This document shows, piece by piece, positions 6,401-14,423 of a DNA stretch of 15,999 bases. The stretch is taken from assembly GCA_029940715.1 (NCBI GenBank), contig JAPYTU010000032.1:1-15999 (forward strand). Reading direction: 5' to 3'. Below the pieces are notes generated by a model. It searched no databases. It saw only the letters and a list, made by a program, of their open reading frames with translations, and was not told the DNA's origin. The position numbers and the translations under genes are program-made. Origin of the DNA: Cytophagales bacterium (GTDB lineage Bacteria > Bacteroidota > Bacteroidia > Cytophagales > MED-G16). Within the stretch, counting starts at the first letter, position 1. Each line of letters starts with the position of its first letter.

Positions 6401-8302
6401 TTATTTGTTTAATTTTTCATGTTCCTTCTGTAAATCTCCCCATTTTGATATAGATAAAGCAAGCTTATTTTTTTTTGACTGATATTTTTCAAAAAATGTT
6501 TCATTGTAATCAGAAGGATTTGATTCAAGAGCAAAATTTATTTTTTTAATGTTTTCTTCTAATTCTATTATATCTGTTTCAACTTTTTTAATCTTATTGT
6601 CTAATGACCTAATTTTTTTCATCTTTTTATAAGATTCTTTATCCATTTTTTTAGAAGAAGTAACAGTATTTTTTTTCTCAATATCCCTAATGTCACCAAT
6701 GTTTCTTTTTTCAAGATAATAATCAATATCTCCTAGATACTCTTTTATATTCTTATCCTTAAACTCATAAACTATTTCAGTAAGTCCTTGAAGAAAATCT
6801 CTATCGTGAGAAATTAAAATTAAAGTACCTTCAAAACGTTTTAAAGCTTCTTTTAAAACATTTTTAGACTTAATATCAAGATGATTTGTTGGTTCATCCA
6901 TAATAAGCATATTAAAAGGCAACAATAGTAATTTTGCAAGCGCTAGCCTATTTCTTTCTCCCCCAGATAAAACCTTAACATGTTTATCAACCTCACTTCC
7001 TCTAAATAAAAAAGATCCAAGAATATCCCTTACTTTATTCCTATTTTTTTCTGTTGCTGAATCCTCCATGGTCTGAAGAACAGTCTTTTTATCATCTAAA
7101 TAATCTGCCTGATTTTGAGCAAAATATCCAATTTCTACATTATGTCCAATTTTAAAAAATCCTTCGTATTTTATTTCATTATTTATAATTTTAGCAAGTG
7201 TTGTTTTCCCTTGTCCATTCTGCCCAACAAACGCAACTTTAGAATTTCTTGCAAGAATTAAGTTTATAGAACTCAAAACTTCTAAATCATCATAGTTTTT
7301 TGAAAGATTCTTTATTTCAAATATTATTTTTCCTGGATTAATCGATATTGGAAAGTGTACATTCATAACACTTTTATCATCTTTATCAACTTGTATTATA
7401 TCCATTCTATCTAGTTTTTTTATGAGAGACTGAGCCATAGATGCCTTTGACGCCTTAGCTCTAAACTTATTTATAAGCTTTTTAGTATTTAAAATTTCTT
7501 TCTCTTGGTTTTTTTGAGAAGCAAGTTGTTGTTCTCTCATTTCTTCTCTTAAAATTAAATATTGAGAATATGGCTTTTTGTAATCATAAATGTTTCCAAA
7601 TGAGATTTCAATAGTTCTATTTGTTATATTATCCAAAAACATTTTATCGTGAGATACTATTAATGCAGCACCACCATAGCTTTTCAAAAATGATTCAAAC
7701 CAAATGATAGAATCTATATCTAAATGATTTGTAGGCTCATCCAATAATAGGATATCGTTATCTTGTAATAAAAGTTTTGCGAGCTCAATACGCATTCTCC
7801 ATCCTCCTGATAAATTACTTGTTTGTTTATTAAATTCAGATGATTGAAAACCTAATCCCGTAAGAATTTTTTCAGTATTTCCTTCATAATTATAACCTCC
7901 AATAATTTTAAATTTATCTTGAAGATTTTGAAGATCTATCATCAACTGGTAATATTCCTTACTTTCAGAATTCTCACTATTCATTAACTGAATATTGATA
8001 TCTTCTATTTTGTTCTCTATAATTTTTATTTCAATAAAAGCCTCATATGTTTCTTCCAATACTGTTCTTCCTTCAACAAAATCTATATCCTGTTTTAAAA
8101 AGCCAATTTTTAAATCTTTATCTGTTGCAATTTCACCTGTATCAGGTTCTAGTTCTTTAGATAAAATTTTTAACATGGTAGACTTACCAGCCCCATTTTT
8201 CCCTATTAGCCCAATTCTATCTCCAAAACCCACCCTATAGGTTATATTCTTGAAAAGATCATCTCCTTGAAAAGAAATAGAAAGATTATGAACGTTAAGC
8301 AT
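6401..8302 (-). CDS. ABC-F family ATPase, ribosome-associated
   Basis: A 633-residue soluble ATPase with two ABC domains and no membrane segment, the hallmark of ABC-F translation factors that bind the ribosomal E site. Domain 1: Walker A G34-K-N-G-A-G-K-S-T42, signature L164-S-G-G, Walker B LLLDEP with D188/E189, H-loop His218. Domain 2: Walker A G360-Q-N-G-Q-G-K-T367, signature LSGGE 445-449, Walker B with E470, H-loop His499. The charged linker at about 240-325 is the P-site tRNA interaction motif region. A Lys/Glu-rich tail at about 553-633 is predicted to form the C-terminal coiled coil seen in Uup/YheS-like members. Length is normal for that subgroup. It sits 22 bp from the Ate1-like gene upstream and 36 bp from the methyltransferase. 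An antibiotic-resistance role is not indicated; a housekeeping role is more likely. Confidence 0.95.
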   Translation of the reverse strand: MLNVHNLSISFQGDDLFKNITYRVGFGDRIGLIGKNGAGKSTMLKILSKELEPDTGEIATDKDLKIGFLKQDIDFVEGRTVLEETYEAFIEIKIIENKIEDINIQLMNSENSESKEYYQLMIDLQNLQDKFKIIGGYNYEGNTEKILTGLGFQSSEFNKQTSNLSGGWRMRIELAKLLLQDNDILLLDEPTNHLDIDSIIWFESFLKSYGGAALIVSHDKMFLDNITNRTIEISFGNIYDYKKPYSQYLILREEMREQQLASQKNQEKEILNTKKLINKFRAKASKASMAQSLIKKLDRMDIIQVDKDDKSVMNVHFPISINPGKIIFEIKNLSKNYDDLEVLSSINLILARNSKVAFVGQNGQGKTTLAKIINNEIKYEGFFKIGHNVEIGYFAQNQADYLDDKKTVLQTMEDSATEKNRNKVRDILGSFLFRGSEVDKHVKVLSGGERNRLALAKLLLLPFNMLIMDEPTNHLDIKSKNVLKEALKRFEGTLILISHDRDFLQGLTEIVYEFKDKNIKEYLGDIDYYLEKRNIGDIRDIEKKNTVTSSKKMDKESYKKMKKIRSLDNKIKKVETDIIELEENIKKINFALESNPSDYNETFFEKYQSKKNKLALSISKWGDLQKEHEKLNK

Positions 8303-8324
8303 ATTAAATATTTAGTTTTTGCAT

Positions 8325-9044
8325 TTAATTAATGCTATCTTCTTTGCACAGTTTTTTAAGAATTTTCACATCATTATTCCATCCATTACCATCATAAAAT
8401 TCAATTCCTTTAAAATCTCGGACTTTATAAAGAGCTTTTTTACCATAACATGTTCCTAAATAAACAAAATTAATTTTTTGATTTTTAGCATAAAATATGA
8501 CCTGTTCCATGATGTATTTTCCTAATGAAAAATTTTTCATAAATTTTGTATCATAAAATGAAAACCAATAATGAATTATGTTTTCATTAGTATAAGTCAA
8601 AACGTATCCAATAGGATTATTTTTTCTATAAAAAATAAAAATTTTATTATAATTTTCTCTGATCAAAATAAGATCTAATCGTTCTCTTGATAAAGGTTTG
8701 TTAGAAAACCTTTCTTTTGAATAATTAAGACAAAAAATTTTAAATTCTCTTGAATGTTTAAACTCAGATTTATCTAGTATCTTATATGAAATATCTAATT
8801 TTTCATCAACTTTTCTTATTACCCTATTGTTTTCAGATAATCTCTCATAGTTTTTTAAATTAATTCTAATACTTCTAGCTAAGTAGTATTTTTCAATAGT
8901 TGAAGATACATCATTTGTGTAAGGTAAAAATCCTTTAGAATACGCTTTTTCTATAGATTTCTCATTTTCTAAGATTGCATTTATTGAATAACCAAAATTA
9001 TATTGGTTATAATCAACACTAGATTCTTTAAAAATTAGTTTCAT
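8325..9044 (-). CDS. Ate1/Bpt-like aminoacyl-tRNA-protein transferase-fold protein
   Basis: A 239-residue cytoplasmic protein of the GNAT-like fold that resembles arginyl/leucyl-tRNA-protein transferases (Ate1/Bpt), which attach an amino acid to the N terminus of proteins and mark them for degradation. Visible similarities are an N-terminal NFGYS and GFLPY region (about 16-42), LARSIRINL at 55-63, SENNRVIRK at 70-78, and a C-terminal half with a central GYVLTY strand, NFSLGKYIMEQ (171-181), YLGTCYGKKALYK (195-207) and FYDGNGW. The Ate1-type order SLG, YLG, YK, W is preserved. The N-terminal Cys cluster of eukaryotic Ate1 is absent. It lies between rluF and the ABC-F gene on the same strand. 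It may be a true transferase or an uncharacterised acetyltransferase; the donor is not shown by sequence. Confidence 0.65.
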   Translation of the reverse strand: MKLIFKESSVDYNQYNFGYSINAILENEKSIEKAYSKGFLPYTNDVSSTIEKYYLARSIRINLKNYERLSENNRVIRKVDEKLDISYKILDKSEFKHSREFKIFCLNYSKERFSNKPLSRERLDLILIRENYNKIFIFYRKNNPIGYVLTYTNENIIHYWFSFYDTKFMKNFSLGKYIMEQVIFYAKNQKINFVYLGTCYGKKALYKVRDFKGIEFYDGNGWNNDVKILKKLCKEDSIN

Positions 9045-9112
9045 CCATTAAATACTTAAAAAAATGCAATTTAAGATTATAAAGACTAATAAACCAATAG
9101 AAAAAAATTAAA

Positions 9113-9832
9113 TTAATTCAATTTCATCAAAAGATCATTTAACTCAGGCTGAGTAAAATTTCTGAATCTACCTAACTTTAAAGAACCTATATTAATATTA
9201 ATAATTCTAATTCTTCTTAAAAATTTAATTTTATAATCTAACTTTAAACACATCTTTCTTATCTGTCTATTCATCCCCTGTGTTAATATTATATTAAATG
9301 AATAATTATTAATTTTTTTTACCTCACAAGACTTAGTTAAATTATTCTTTAACTGTACTCCCTTTCTCATATTAAATAGAAAATCAGAAGAAATCTTTTT
9401 ATTTACATGAACAACATACTCTTTCTCATTATTATTTTCAGTACGAAGAATTTTATTTACAATATCACCATCATTTGTTAATAAAATTAACCCTTCACTA
9501 TTCTTATCAAGTCTACCAATTGGAAAAATTCTTTTAGAATATCCTATAAAATCAATGATGTTATTTTTTACATTTCTATCAGTAGTACACTCTACTCCTA
9601 CTGGCTTATTAAATATTAAATACACAAATTTTTTCTTTTTTTTAGGATTAGTTACTAACTCTCCATCTACTCTAACTTCATCACCAAGAGAAACTTTTAC
9701 TCCTAAGTCTACTATTTTATTATTTACAGAAACCCTTCTTTCATTTATTAATTTATCACCAGCTCTTCTAGAGCAATAGCCTATTTGACTTAAAAATTTA
9801 TTGAGCCTTATTAATTTAGAATTTTGCACCAA
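9113..9832 (-). CDS. rluF: 23S rRNA pseudouridine synthase, RluF type
   Basis: A 239-residue RsuA/RluB/E/F-family enzyme that isomerises uridine to pseudouridine in rRNA; RluF in E. coli modifies 23S U2604. An S4 RNA-binding domain spans about residues 8-58 (LNKFLSQIGYCSRR, DEVRVDGE). The catalytic motif is G106-R-L-D109-K-N-S-E-G-L-I-L-L-T-N-D-G with nucleophile Asp109. Family segments FNKPVG, NEKEYVV, QGMNRQIRKMC and a closing TQPELNDL follow, close to RluF in order and length. No ATG is available: the start is TTG 9832 or, one codon on, GTG 9829, after an in-frame TAA. It is the first gene of the minus-strand group running to the methyltransferase, 68 bp before the Ate1-like gene. RluF is preferred over RluB by the compact C terminus. 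Confidence 0.9.
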   Translation of the reverse strand: MVQNSKLIRLNKFLSQIGYCSRRAGDKLINERRVSVNNKIVDLGVKVSLGDEVRVDGELVTNPKKKKKFVYLIFNKPVGVECTTDRNVKNNIIDFIGYSKRIFPIGRLDKNSEGLILLTNDGDIVNKILRTENNNEKEYVVHVNKKISSDFLFNMRKGVQLKNNLTKSCEVKKINNYSFNIILTQGMNRQIRKMCLKLDYKIKFLRRIRIININIGSLKLGRFRNFTQPELNDLLMKLN

Positions 9833-9895
9833 AAAAAATTATATTTAACTGAAAATTGATTACAATTTATTAGAATATTAAACAAATATGAAAAA

Positions 9896-10432
9896 ATGAG
9901 ATACATACTATACATTATTACAGGATTAATTGTAGTGGCAGGTTTATATATTACTTATACAATTCTAAATCCAAAAAGTCCTTTTAATAAAACATCTTTC
10001 CAAAAAGAAAACATGCAGCTTGAAATTGAATACAGTAGACCATATAAAAATGGTAGATTAATATTTGGAAATAAAAATGATGGAGCATTAGTACCATATA
10101 ATGAATACTGGAGAACTGGAGCTAATGCAGTAACACAATTCAGTACTAACCAAGAAATCCAATTTGGAAATAAAACTCTTTCTGCTGGAGAATACAGATT
10201 ATATACCATACCTAACTCAAAAATTTGGAAAGTAATAATCAATGAAGAAGCTGATACTTTCTTTGCGATTTCAGAGCCTGACTATTCAAAAGATGTTATT
10301 AGCATAGAAGTTGAAAGTAATGAAATAGAAAATTCTATCGAACAATTTACTATAGATTTTTTAGATTCTGATTCTACTATTTCTCTAAGAATGAGATGGG
10401 ATAAAATTGAAGTATTAATTCCTATAATCTAA
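9896..10432 (+). CDS. DUF2911 family membrane-anchored protein
   Basis: A 178-residue protein with one N-terminal transmembrane or uncleaved signal segment (about 4-24) and a beta-rich outer domain of the DUF2911 family, common in Bacteroidota and of unknown function. Family hallmarks are YSRPYKNGRLIFG (46-58), LVPYNEYWRTGANAVT (65-80), AGEYRLYTIP (97-106) and WKVIINE (111-117). The ATG at 9896 overlaps the stop of a three-codon ATG-AAA-AAA-TGA ORF that begins at 9888. The gene is divergent from rluF across 63 bp and convergent with typA across 16 bp, so it is probably transcribed alone. Confidence 0.9.
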   Translation: MRYILYIITGLIVVAGLYITYTILNPKSPFNKTSFQKENMQLEIEYSRPYKNGRLIFGNKNDGALVPYNEYWRTGANAVTQFSTNQEIQFGNKTLSAGEYRLYTIPNSKIWKVIINEEADTFFAISEPDYSKDVISIEVESNEIENSIEQFTIDFLDSDSTISLRMRWDKIEVLIPII

Positions 10433-10448
10433 TCATAGAAAAGACTAA

Positions 10449-12260
10449 CTAAGAACTAATTTGTTTACTTAATCTCTTCCTATCATTTTCATCTAATAAA
10501 ATTTTTCTTAATCGAATACTATTAGGAGTAATTTCTACGTATTCATCCTTTTGGATATATTCAATAGCTTCTTCCAATGTAAATTTAACAGGGGGAGCAA
10601 GCTTTACCTTTTCGTCAGTACCTGAAGAACGGACATTAGATTGTTTTTTTGTTTTAGTAACATTTACAACTAAATCATCTCCTCTAGAGTTTTCACCAAT
10701 AACTTGACCTGTATAAATGCTTTCTCCATGATAAATAAAAAATCTACCTCTATCCTTTAATTTAGCAAGTGAATATGATATTGATGTACCATTTTCCATG
10801 GAAATTAATGAGCCACTATTTCTTCCAGAAATTTCACCCTTATATGGTTGAAACTCAATAAATCTATGATTAATAATTGCTTCACCAGCAGTGGCTGTAA
10901 GCAATTGATTCCTTAATCCTATAAGACCTCTTGAAGGAATCATAAATTTACAAATCATTCTTAAGCCCTTAACTTCCATAGATAATATCTCTCCCTTTCT
11001 AACTGCAACCATTTCAACAGCTTTTCCAGATACATCTTCAGGCAAATCAATTGTTAGCTCTTCTATAGGTTCACACTTCTTCCCATCTATTTCCTTAATT
11101 ATTACTTGAGGTTGACCTATTTGTAATTCATAACCTTCTCTTCTCATTGTTTCTATTAATACAGACAGATGCAGTACTCCCCTACCATAAACAACAAATT
11201 TATCTCCAGAATCTCCCTTTTCTTCTAACTGCATTGCTAAATTTTTTTCCAGTTCTTTCTGCAATCTTTCCTTAATACATCTTGATGTAACATATTTACC
11301 TTCTTTACCAAAAAATGGTGAATTATTTATAGTAAAAAGCATGCTCATTGTAGGTTCATCAATAGCAATTGTTGGTAAAGCTTCTGGATTCTCAAAGTCA
11401 GCAATAGTATCTCCAATTTCAAAATTTTCTAGACCAACTGCTGCACATATATCTCCAGCATTAATCATATCAACTTTTTTTCTACCTAAACCATCAAAAG
11501 TATTTATTTCTTTAATCCTAGATTTTAAAATTTCACCATTTCTTTTAACAAGGCTAACTTGTTGGTTTGAAGATAGTTTTCCCCTTTGAAGTCTACCTAT
11601 AGCTATCCTACCAGTAAAAGATGAGTAATCTAAAGAAGTAATTAGCATTTGAGTTGATCCTTCATCAATTTTTGGTTCTGGGATATGTTCTATTACAACA
11701 TCTAACAATGGTGAAATTGAATTAGAGGGATTCTTCCAATCAAGTGCCATCCAATTATTTTTAGCAGATCCATAAACAACTGGAAAATCCAATTGCCATT
11801 CTTCAGCATCTAGCTCAAACATTAAATCAAAAACAGACTCATATACTTCTTCAGGTGTACAATTTTTCTTGTCAACCTTATTTATGACAACAATTGGTTT
11901 TAATTTTAAATCAAGAGCTTTCTGTAAAACAAAACGTGTTTGAGGCATAGGACCTTCAAAAGCATCTACTAAAAGTAATACTCCATCAGCCATATTTAGT
12001 ACTCTTTCTACTTCTCCTCCAAAGTCAGAATGCCCTGGAGTATCAATCAAATTGATTTTTATATCTTTATAAATAACCGATACATTTTTTGATAAAATTG
12101 TAATTCCTCTTTCTCTTTCAATATCATTATTATCAAGTATAAGATCTCCTGTTTCTTGATTATCTCTAAAAAGATTACAATGGTGTAATATTTTATCAAC
12201 CAAAGTAGTTTTACCATGATCGACATGAGCAATTATTGCTATATTTCTTATCTTATTCAT
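10449..12260 (-). CDS. typA: TypA/BipA translational GTPase
   Basis: A 603-residue ribosome-binding GTPase of the EF-G-like family, implicated in 50S assembly and in stress and cold adaptation; the E. coli protein has 607 residues. The GTP-binding motifs are complete: G1 AHVDHGKTT (11-19), switch I ERGITI (50-55), G3 DTPGH (73-77), G4 NKVD (127-130) and a GSAKN G5 segment. Domain II follows (about 205-300), then EF-G-like domains III and V with YGRGVLHLSVLIETMRREGYE and GEILSMEVKG, and the BipA-specific C-terminal domain with IPSRGLIGLRNQLLTATAGEAI. The ATG is well placed, and a TAnnTTTG promoter element lies 22 bp upstream. It is a single gene on its strand, convergent with the DUF2911 gene and divergent from gntK. 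Confidence 0.97.
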   Translation of the reverse strand: MNKIRNIAIIAHVDHGKTTLVDKILHHCNLFRDNQETGDLILDNNDIERERGITILSKNVSVIYKDIKINLIDTPGHSDFGGEVERVLNMADGVLLLVDAFEGPMPQTRFVLQKALDLKLKPIVVINKVDKKNCTPEEVYESVFDLMFELDAEEWQLDFPVVYGSAKNNWMALDWKNPSNSISPLLDVVIEHIPEPKIDEGSTQMLITSLDYSSFTGRIAIGRLQRGKLSSNQQVSLVKRNGEILKSRIKEINTFDGLGRKKVDMINAGDICAAVGLENFEIGDTIADFENPEALPTIAIDEPTMSMLFTINNSPFFGKEGKYVTSRCIKERLQKELEKNLAMQLEEKGDSGDKFVVYGRGVLHLSVLIETMRREGYELQIGQPQVIIKEIDGKKCEPIEELTIDLPEDVSGKAVEMVAVRKGEILSMEVKGLRMICKFMIPSRGLIGLRNQLLTATAGEAIINHRFIEFQPYKGEISGRNSGSLISMENGTSISYSLAKLKDRGRFFIYHGESIYTGQVIGENSRGDDLVVNVTKTKKQSNVRSSGTDEKVKLAPPVKFTLEEAIEYIQKDEYVEITPNSIRLRKILLDENDRKRLSKQISS

Positions 12261-12282
12261 TTATAAAAAAATCAATTTCGCG

Positions 12283-12290
12283 CAAATGTA
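12283..12290 (-). promoter_or_regulatory. Putative -7 promoter element of typA
   Basis: Read on the minus strand this is TACATTTG, an exact match to the Bacteroidota TAnnTTTG element, directly followed by GCGCG. The predicted start of transcription near 12276 leaves a leader of about 15 bases before the typA ATG at 12260. No clear -33 TTG is present at the usual distance. Confidence 0.5.
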
Positions 12291-12405
12291 ATCTCTTTTT
12301 TTGGAATCTGAATTTTAAAGGATTTACTTTTTAAAGTATTTTAATTAGAATCAATAATCCAAGAAAGATTTATGAGAATATTATTACTTATAATTGTTTT
12401 ATAAA

Positions 12406-12906
12406 ATGAATAAAAATTTAATAATAATAGTACTTATGGGAGTATCAGGTTGTGGAAAAACCACAATTGGAAAAATTTTATCAAAAGAAAAAAATATTCC
12501 ATTTTTTGATGCTGATGATTATCACCCTAAAGAAAACATAAAAATGATGAAAGAAGGTAAGCCATTAAATGATAAAAATAGATTACCATGGCTGATAAAA
12601 ATCAATAACCTAATAAAAAAAAACTCACAAGTATCCAGTTGCATTATTGCATGCTCATCATTAAAAAAAAAATACAGAAGTATTATTAAAAAAAATATTA
12701 CTATTCCTATACATTTTATTTATCTAAAAGGAAAGAAAAAAATTATTTATGAAAGATTAAAAAAAAGAAAAAATCATTTCATGAAAAAATCATTACTTAA
12801 TTCTCAATTCAAGGCATTAGAAGAACCATCAAACTCTTTAACAATTGATGTCAATAAAAATCCAAAAAAAATAATTTCAATTATTATAAAAATAATTTTT
12901 TTTTAA
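12406..12906 (+). CDS. gntK: Gluconokinase, GntK type
   Basis: A 166-residue P-loop kinase that phosphorylates D-gluconate to 6-phosphogluconate with ATP in the cytoplasm, feeding the pentose phosphate or Entner-Doudoroff route. Walker A is M11-G-V-S-G-C-G-K-T-T20. The substrate-binding segments follow in family order: FDADDYHP (34-41), GKPLNDKNRLPWL (51-63), ACSSLKKKYR (82-91), and the lid and LLxSQFxALExP segment (about 119-141, with HFM at 124-126). An in-frame TTG at 12394 would add four residues, but ATG 12406 gives the usual N terminus directly before the first strand. A hydrophobic ten-codon ORF (12372-12404) ends one base before this ATG. The gene is unusually lysine-rich with A9-A10 runs. 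No gluconate transporter or Entner-Doudoroff genes are nearby. Confidence 0.92.
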   Translation: MNKNLIIIVLMGVSGCGKTTIGKILSKEKNIPFFDADDYHPKENIKMMKEGKPLNDKNRLPWLIKINNLIKKNSQVSSCIIACSSLKKKYRSIIKKNITIPIHFIYLKGKKKIIYERLKKRKNHFMKKSLLNSQFKALEEPSNSLTIDVNKNPKKIISIIIKIIFF

Positions 12907-12959
12907 TTCAAAAATTTTGAAATAATAATAACTTTATAAAATTAGTTTCAAAAAACTAA
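12907..12959 (+). other. Two AT-rich inverted repeats after gntK
   Basis: Just after the gntK stop, 12907-12921 has 7-bp arms TTCAAAA and TTTTGAA around one base. At 12942-12959 a 7-bp stem TTAGTTT pairs with AAACTAA around a CAAA loop. Neither is GC-rich or followed by a T run, so a factor-independent terminator is doubtful; they may merely weaken transcription between gntK and the lamin-tail gene, 83 bp downstream. Confidence 0.25.
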
Positions 12960-12989
12960 AAATTTTAAAATACAGAAAAACAAAATGAT

Positions 12990-13517
12990 ATGAGATATAC
13001 GATAATACTATTAATTTCAGTCCTTTCACTTTCCTTTTTTTCTTCCTGTACTGAAGATGAAGATGCATATGTAGGAAGAGGGCTAATAATTAATGAATTT
13101 TTAGCTAGTAACGATGCTTGTTGTACCGATCAATCAGGAGACTATGATGACTGGGTAGAATTATTTAACGATTCAAGTGAACCTATAGATATTGGAGGAA
13201 TGTACTTTACAGATACACCAGATGATGACAACCCTTATTTAATTCATAGTAATGAACCCTCAACTACAACTATACCAGCTGGAGGATATTTAATAATTTG
13301 GTGTGATGACGATCAGGAGCAAGGAGTGCTACATGTAAGTAAAAAACTTAAAGCAAAAGGAGAATCAGTAATTTTAATCAACTCTGATGGAATAACTGTT
13401 GTTGATTCGATCACATACGAATCACAAACTACCGATATATCGATGGGTAGAAATATTGATAACATGAGTGAGTGGATATTTTACAATAATCCAACTCCTG
13501 GAGCTGCAAATATTTAA
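12990..13517 (+). CDS. Small lamin-tail domain lipoprotein
   Basis: A 175-residue surface or periplasmic lipoprotein. The leader ends in FFSSC with lipid-attachment Cys20, followed by an acidic linker (TEDEDA). Residues about 32-175 form a single lamin-tail (LTD) immunoglobulin-like domain: LIINEFLASND (32-42), DDWVELFNDSSEPIDIGGMYFTD (53-75), IPAGGYLIIWCDD (95-107), LKAKGESVILIN (120-131) and a closing NPTPGAANI. LTD domains in Bacteroidota usually occur in large nucleases, CotH proteins or secreted proteins; one standing alone is a binding or adhesion module with no enzyme attached. Cys44-Cys45 and Cys105 might form a disulfide. ATG 12990 overlaps the stop of a two-codon ORF at 12985. The class A beta-lactamase-like gene follows after 24 bp and is likely co-transcribed. 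Confidence 0.85.
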   Translation: MRYTIILLISVLSLSFFSSCTEDEDAYVGRGLIINEFLASNDACCTDQSGDYDDWVELFNDSSEPIDIGGMYFTDTPDDDNPYLIHSNEPSTTTIPAGGYLIIWCDDDQEQGVLHVSKKLKAKGESVILINSDGITVVDSITYESQTTDISMGRNIDNMSEWIFYNNPTPGAANI

Positions 13518-13541
13518 TTTTTTGAATTTGTATTTTTAAAA

Positions 13542-14423
13542 ATGCTACAAAGAAGTATTCTTATATTAATAGTTTTATCATTAGGATCATGTGATAAGAA
13601 AATAGATTACAATATTCTTAAAAAAAAAATTGTTTCAAAATTTAATGATGAGATTGGAAACTTTGCTTTAGCATTCAAAAATCTAGATGATGGAAAAGAA
13701 ATTCTAATTAACGAAAATGAAATTTTTCATGCAGCAAGTACCATGAAAACACCTGTAATGATTGAATTTTATAGACAACTCTATCAAGGAAAATTATCAC
13801 TAGAAGATACATTACAAATAAAAAATGAATTTAAAAGTATTGTTGATGGGAGCATGTATAAATTATCTGAATTCGATGACAGTGATAAAAATACATACAA
13901 CAAACTTGGACAATATTATTCTATAAATAATTTAATTTATGAGATGATAACAATCAGTAGTAATTTTGCAACTAATATACTCATAGAGTATATAGGAGCC
14001 AATAATGTTACAAAATCTATGAAAGAATTAGGGGCTTTAAATATAGATATTCTTCGAGGTGTTGAAGACATAAAAGCCTTTGAATTAGGACTAAATAATA
14101 CTACCTCTGCAAAAGATTTACTTATTATATATGAAAAATTAGCTAAAGGAAAAATTATAGATAATGAATCATCAGCTATAATGATTGATATCTTAAAAGA
14201 CCAAAAATATGATGATATTATACCTAGATATTTACCTAAAGATATTGAAGTTGCTAATAAAACTGGCATGATAACTGGAGTTCATCATGATTCTGGAATT
14301 GTATTTCTAAAAGATGGAAGAAAATATGTTATTGTTCTATTATCAAAAAATATGTCTGATATGGAAAGTGGGACAGAAATGATGGCAAAAATATCTGAGC
14401 TTATATATAAAACTTTAAATTAA
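13542..14423 (+). CDS. Class A beta-lactamase-related serine hydrolase, lipoprotein
   Basis: A 293-residue exported serine hydrolase of the class A beta-lactamase fold (PF13354 type). Lipobox SLGSC places the lipid on Cys17. The active-site motifs are A65-S66-T-M-K69 (S-x-x-K), S139-S140-N141 (SDN equivalent) and K240-T-G242. The classical omega-loop E-x-x-x-N is not evident; instead RGVEDIKAFELGLNNTT (172-188) matches a non-antibiotic subgroup of the family. Its substrate is therefore more likely a peptide or cell-wall component than a drug, though weak beta-lactam hydrolysis is possible. A run of ten A residues at 13620-13629 lies in the N-terminal coding region. It follows the lamin-tail gene by 24 bp, and its stop codon overlaps that of the opposing propeller gene by 4 bp (TTAA). 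Confidence 0.9.
   Translation: MLQRSILILIVLSLGSCDKKIDYNILKKKIVSKFNDEIGNFALAFKNLDDGKEILINENEIFHAASTMKTPVMIEFYRQLYQGKLSLEDTLQIKNEFKSIVDGSMYKLSEFDDSDKNTYNKLGQYYSINNLIYEMITISSNFATNILIEYIGANNVTKSMKELGALNIDILRGVEDIKAFELGLNNTTSAKDLLIIYEKLAKGKIIDNESSAIMIDILKDQKYDDIIPRYLPKDIEVANKTGMITGVHHDSGIVFLKDGRKYVIVLLSKNMSDMESGTEMMAKISELIYKTLN

Noticed and set aside
6401..8302. ABC-F antibiotic-resistance protein
   Set aside because: Length, coiled-coil tail and housekeeping neighbours fit Uup/YheS-like factors; no resistance-specific feature can be seen.
9064..9111. Fifteen-codon plus-strand ORF in the gap between rluF and the Ate1-like gene
   Set aside because: Lys/Asn/Ile-rich composition is what random AT-rich DNA gives, and there is no promoter-like element before it.
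12394..12405. TTG at 12394 as the gntK start
   Set aside because: The four extra residues add nothing to the family N terminus and ATG 12406 is directly before the first beta strand.
13542..14423. Antibiotic-resistance beta-lactamase
   Set aside because: The S-x-x-K and K-T-G motifs are present, but the class A omega-loop E-x-x-x-N is not evident and the sequence fits the non-resistance serine hydrolase subgroup.
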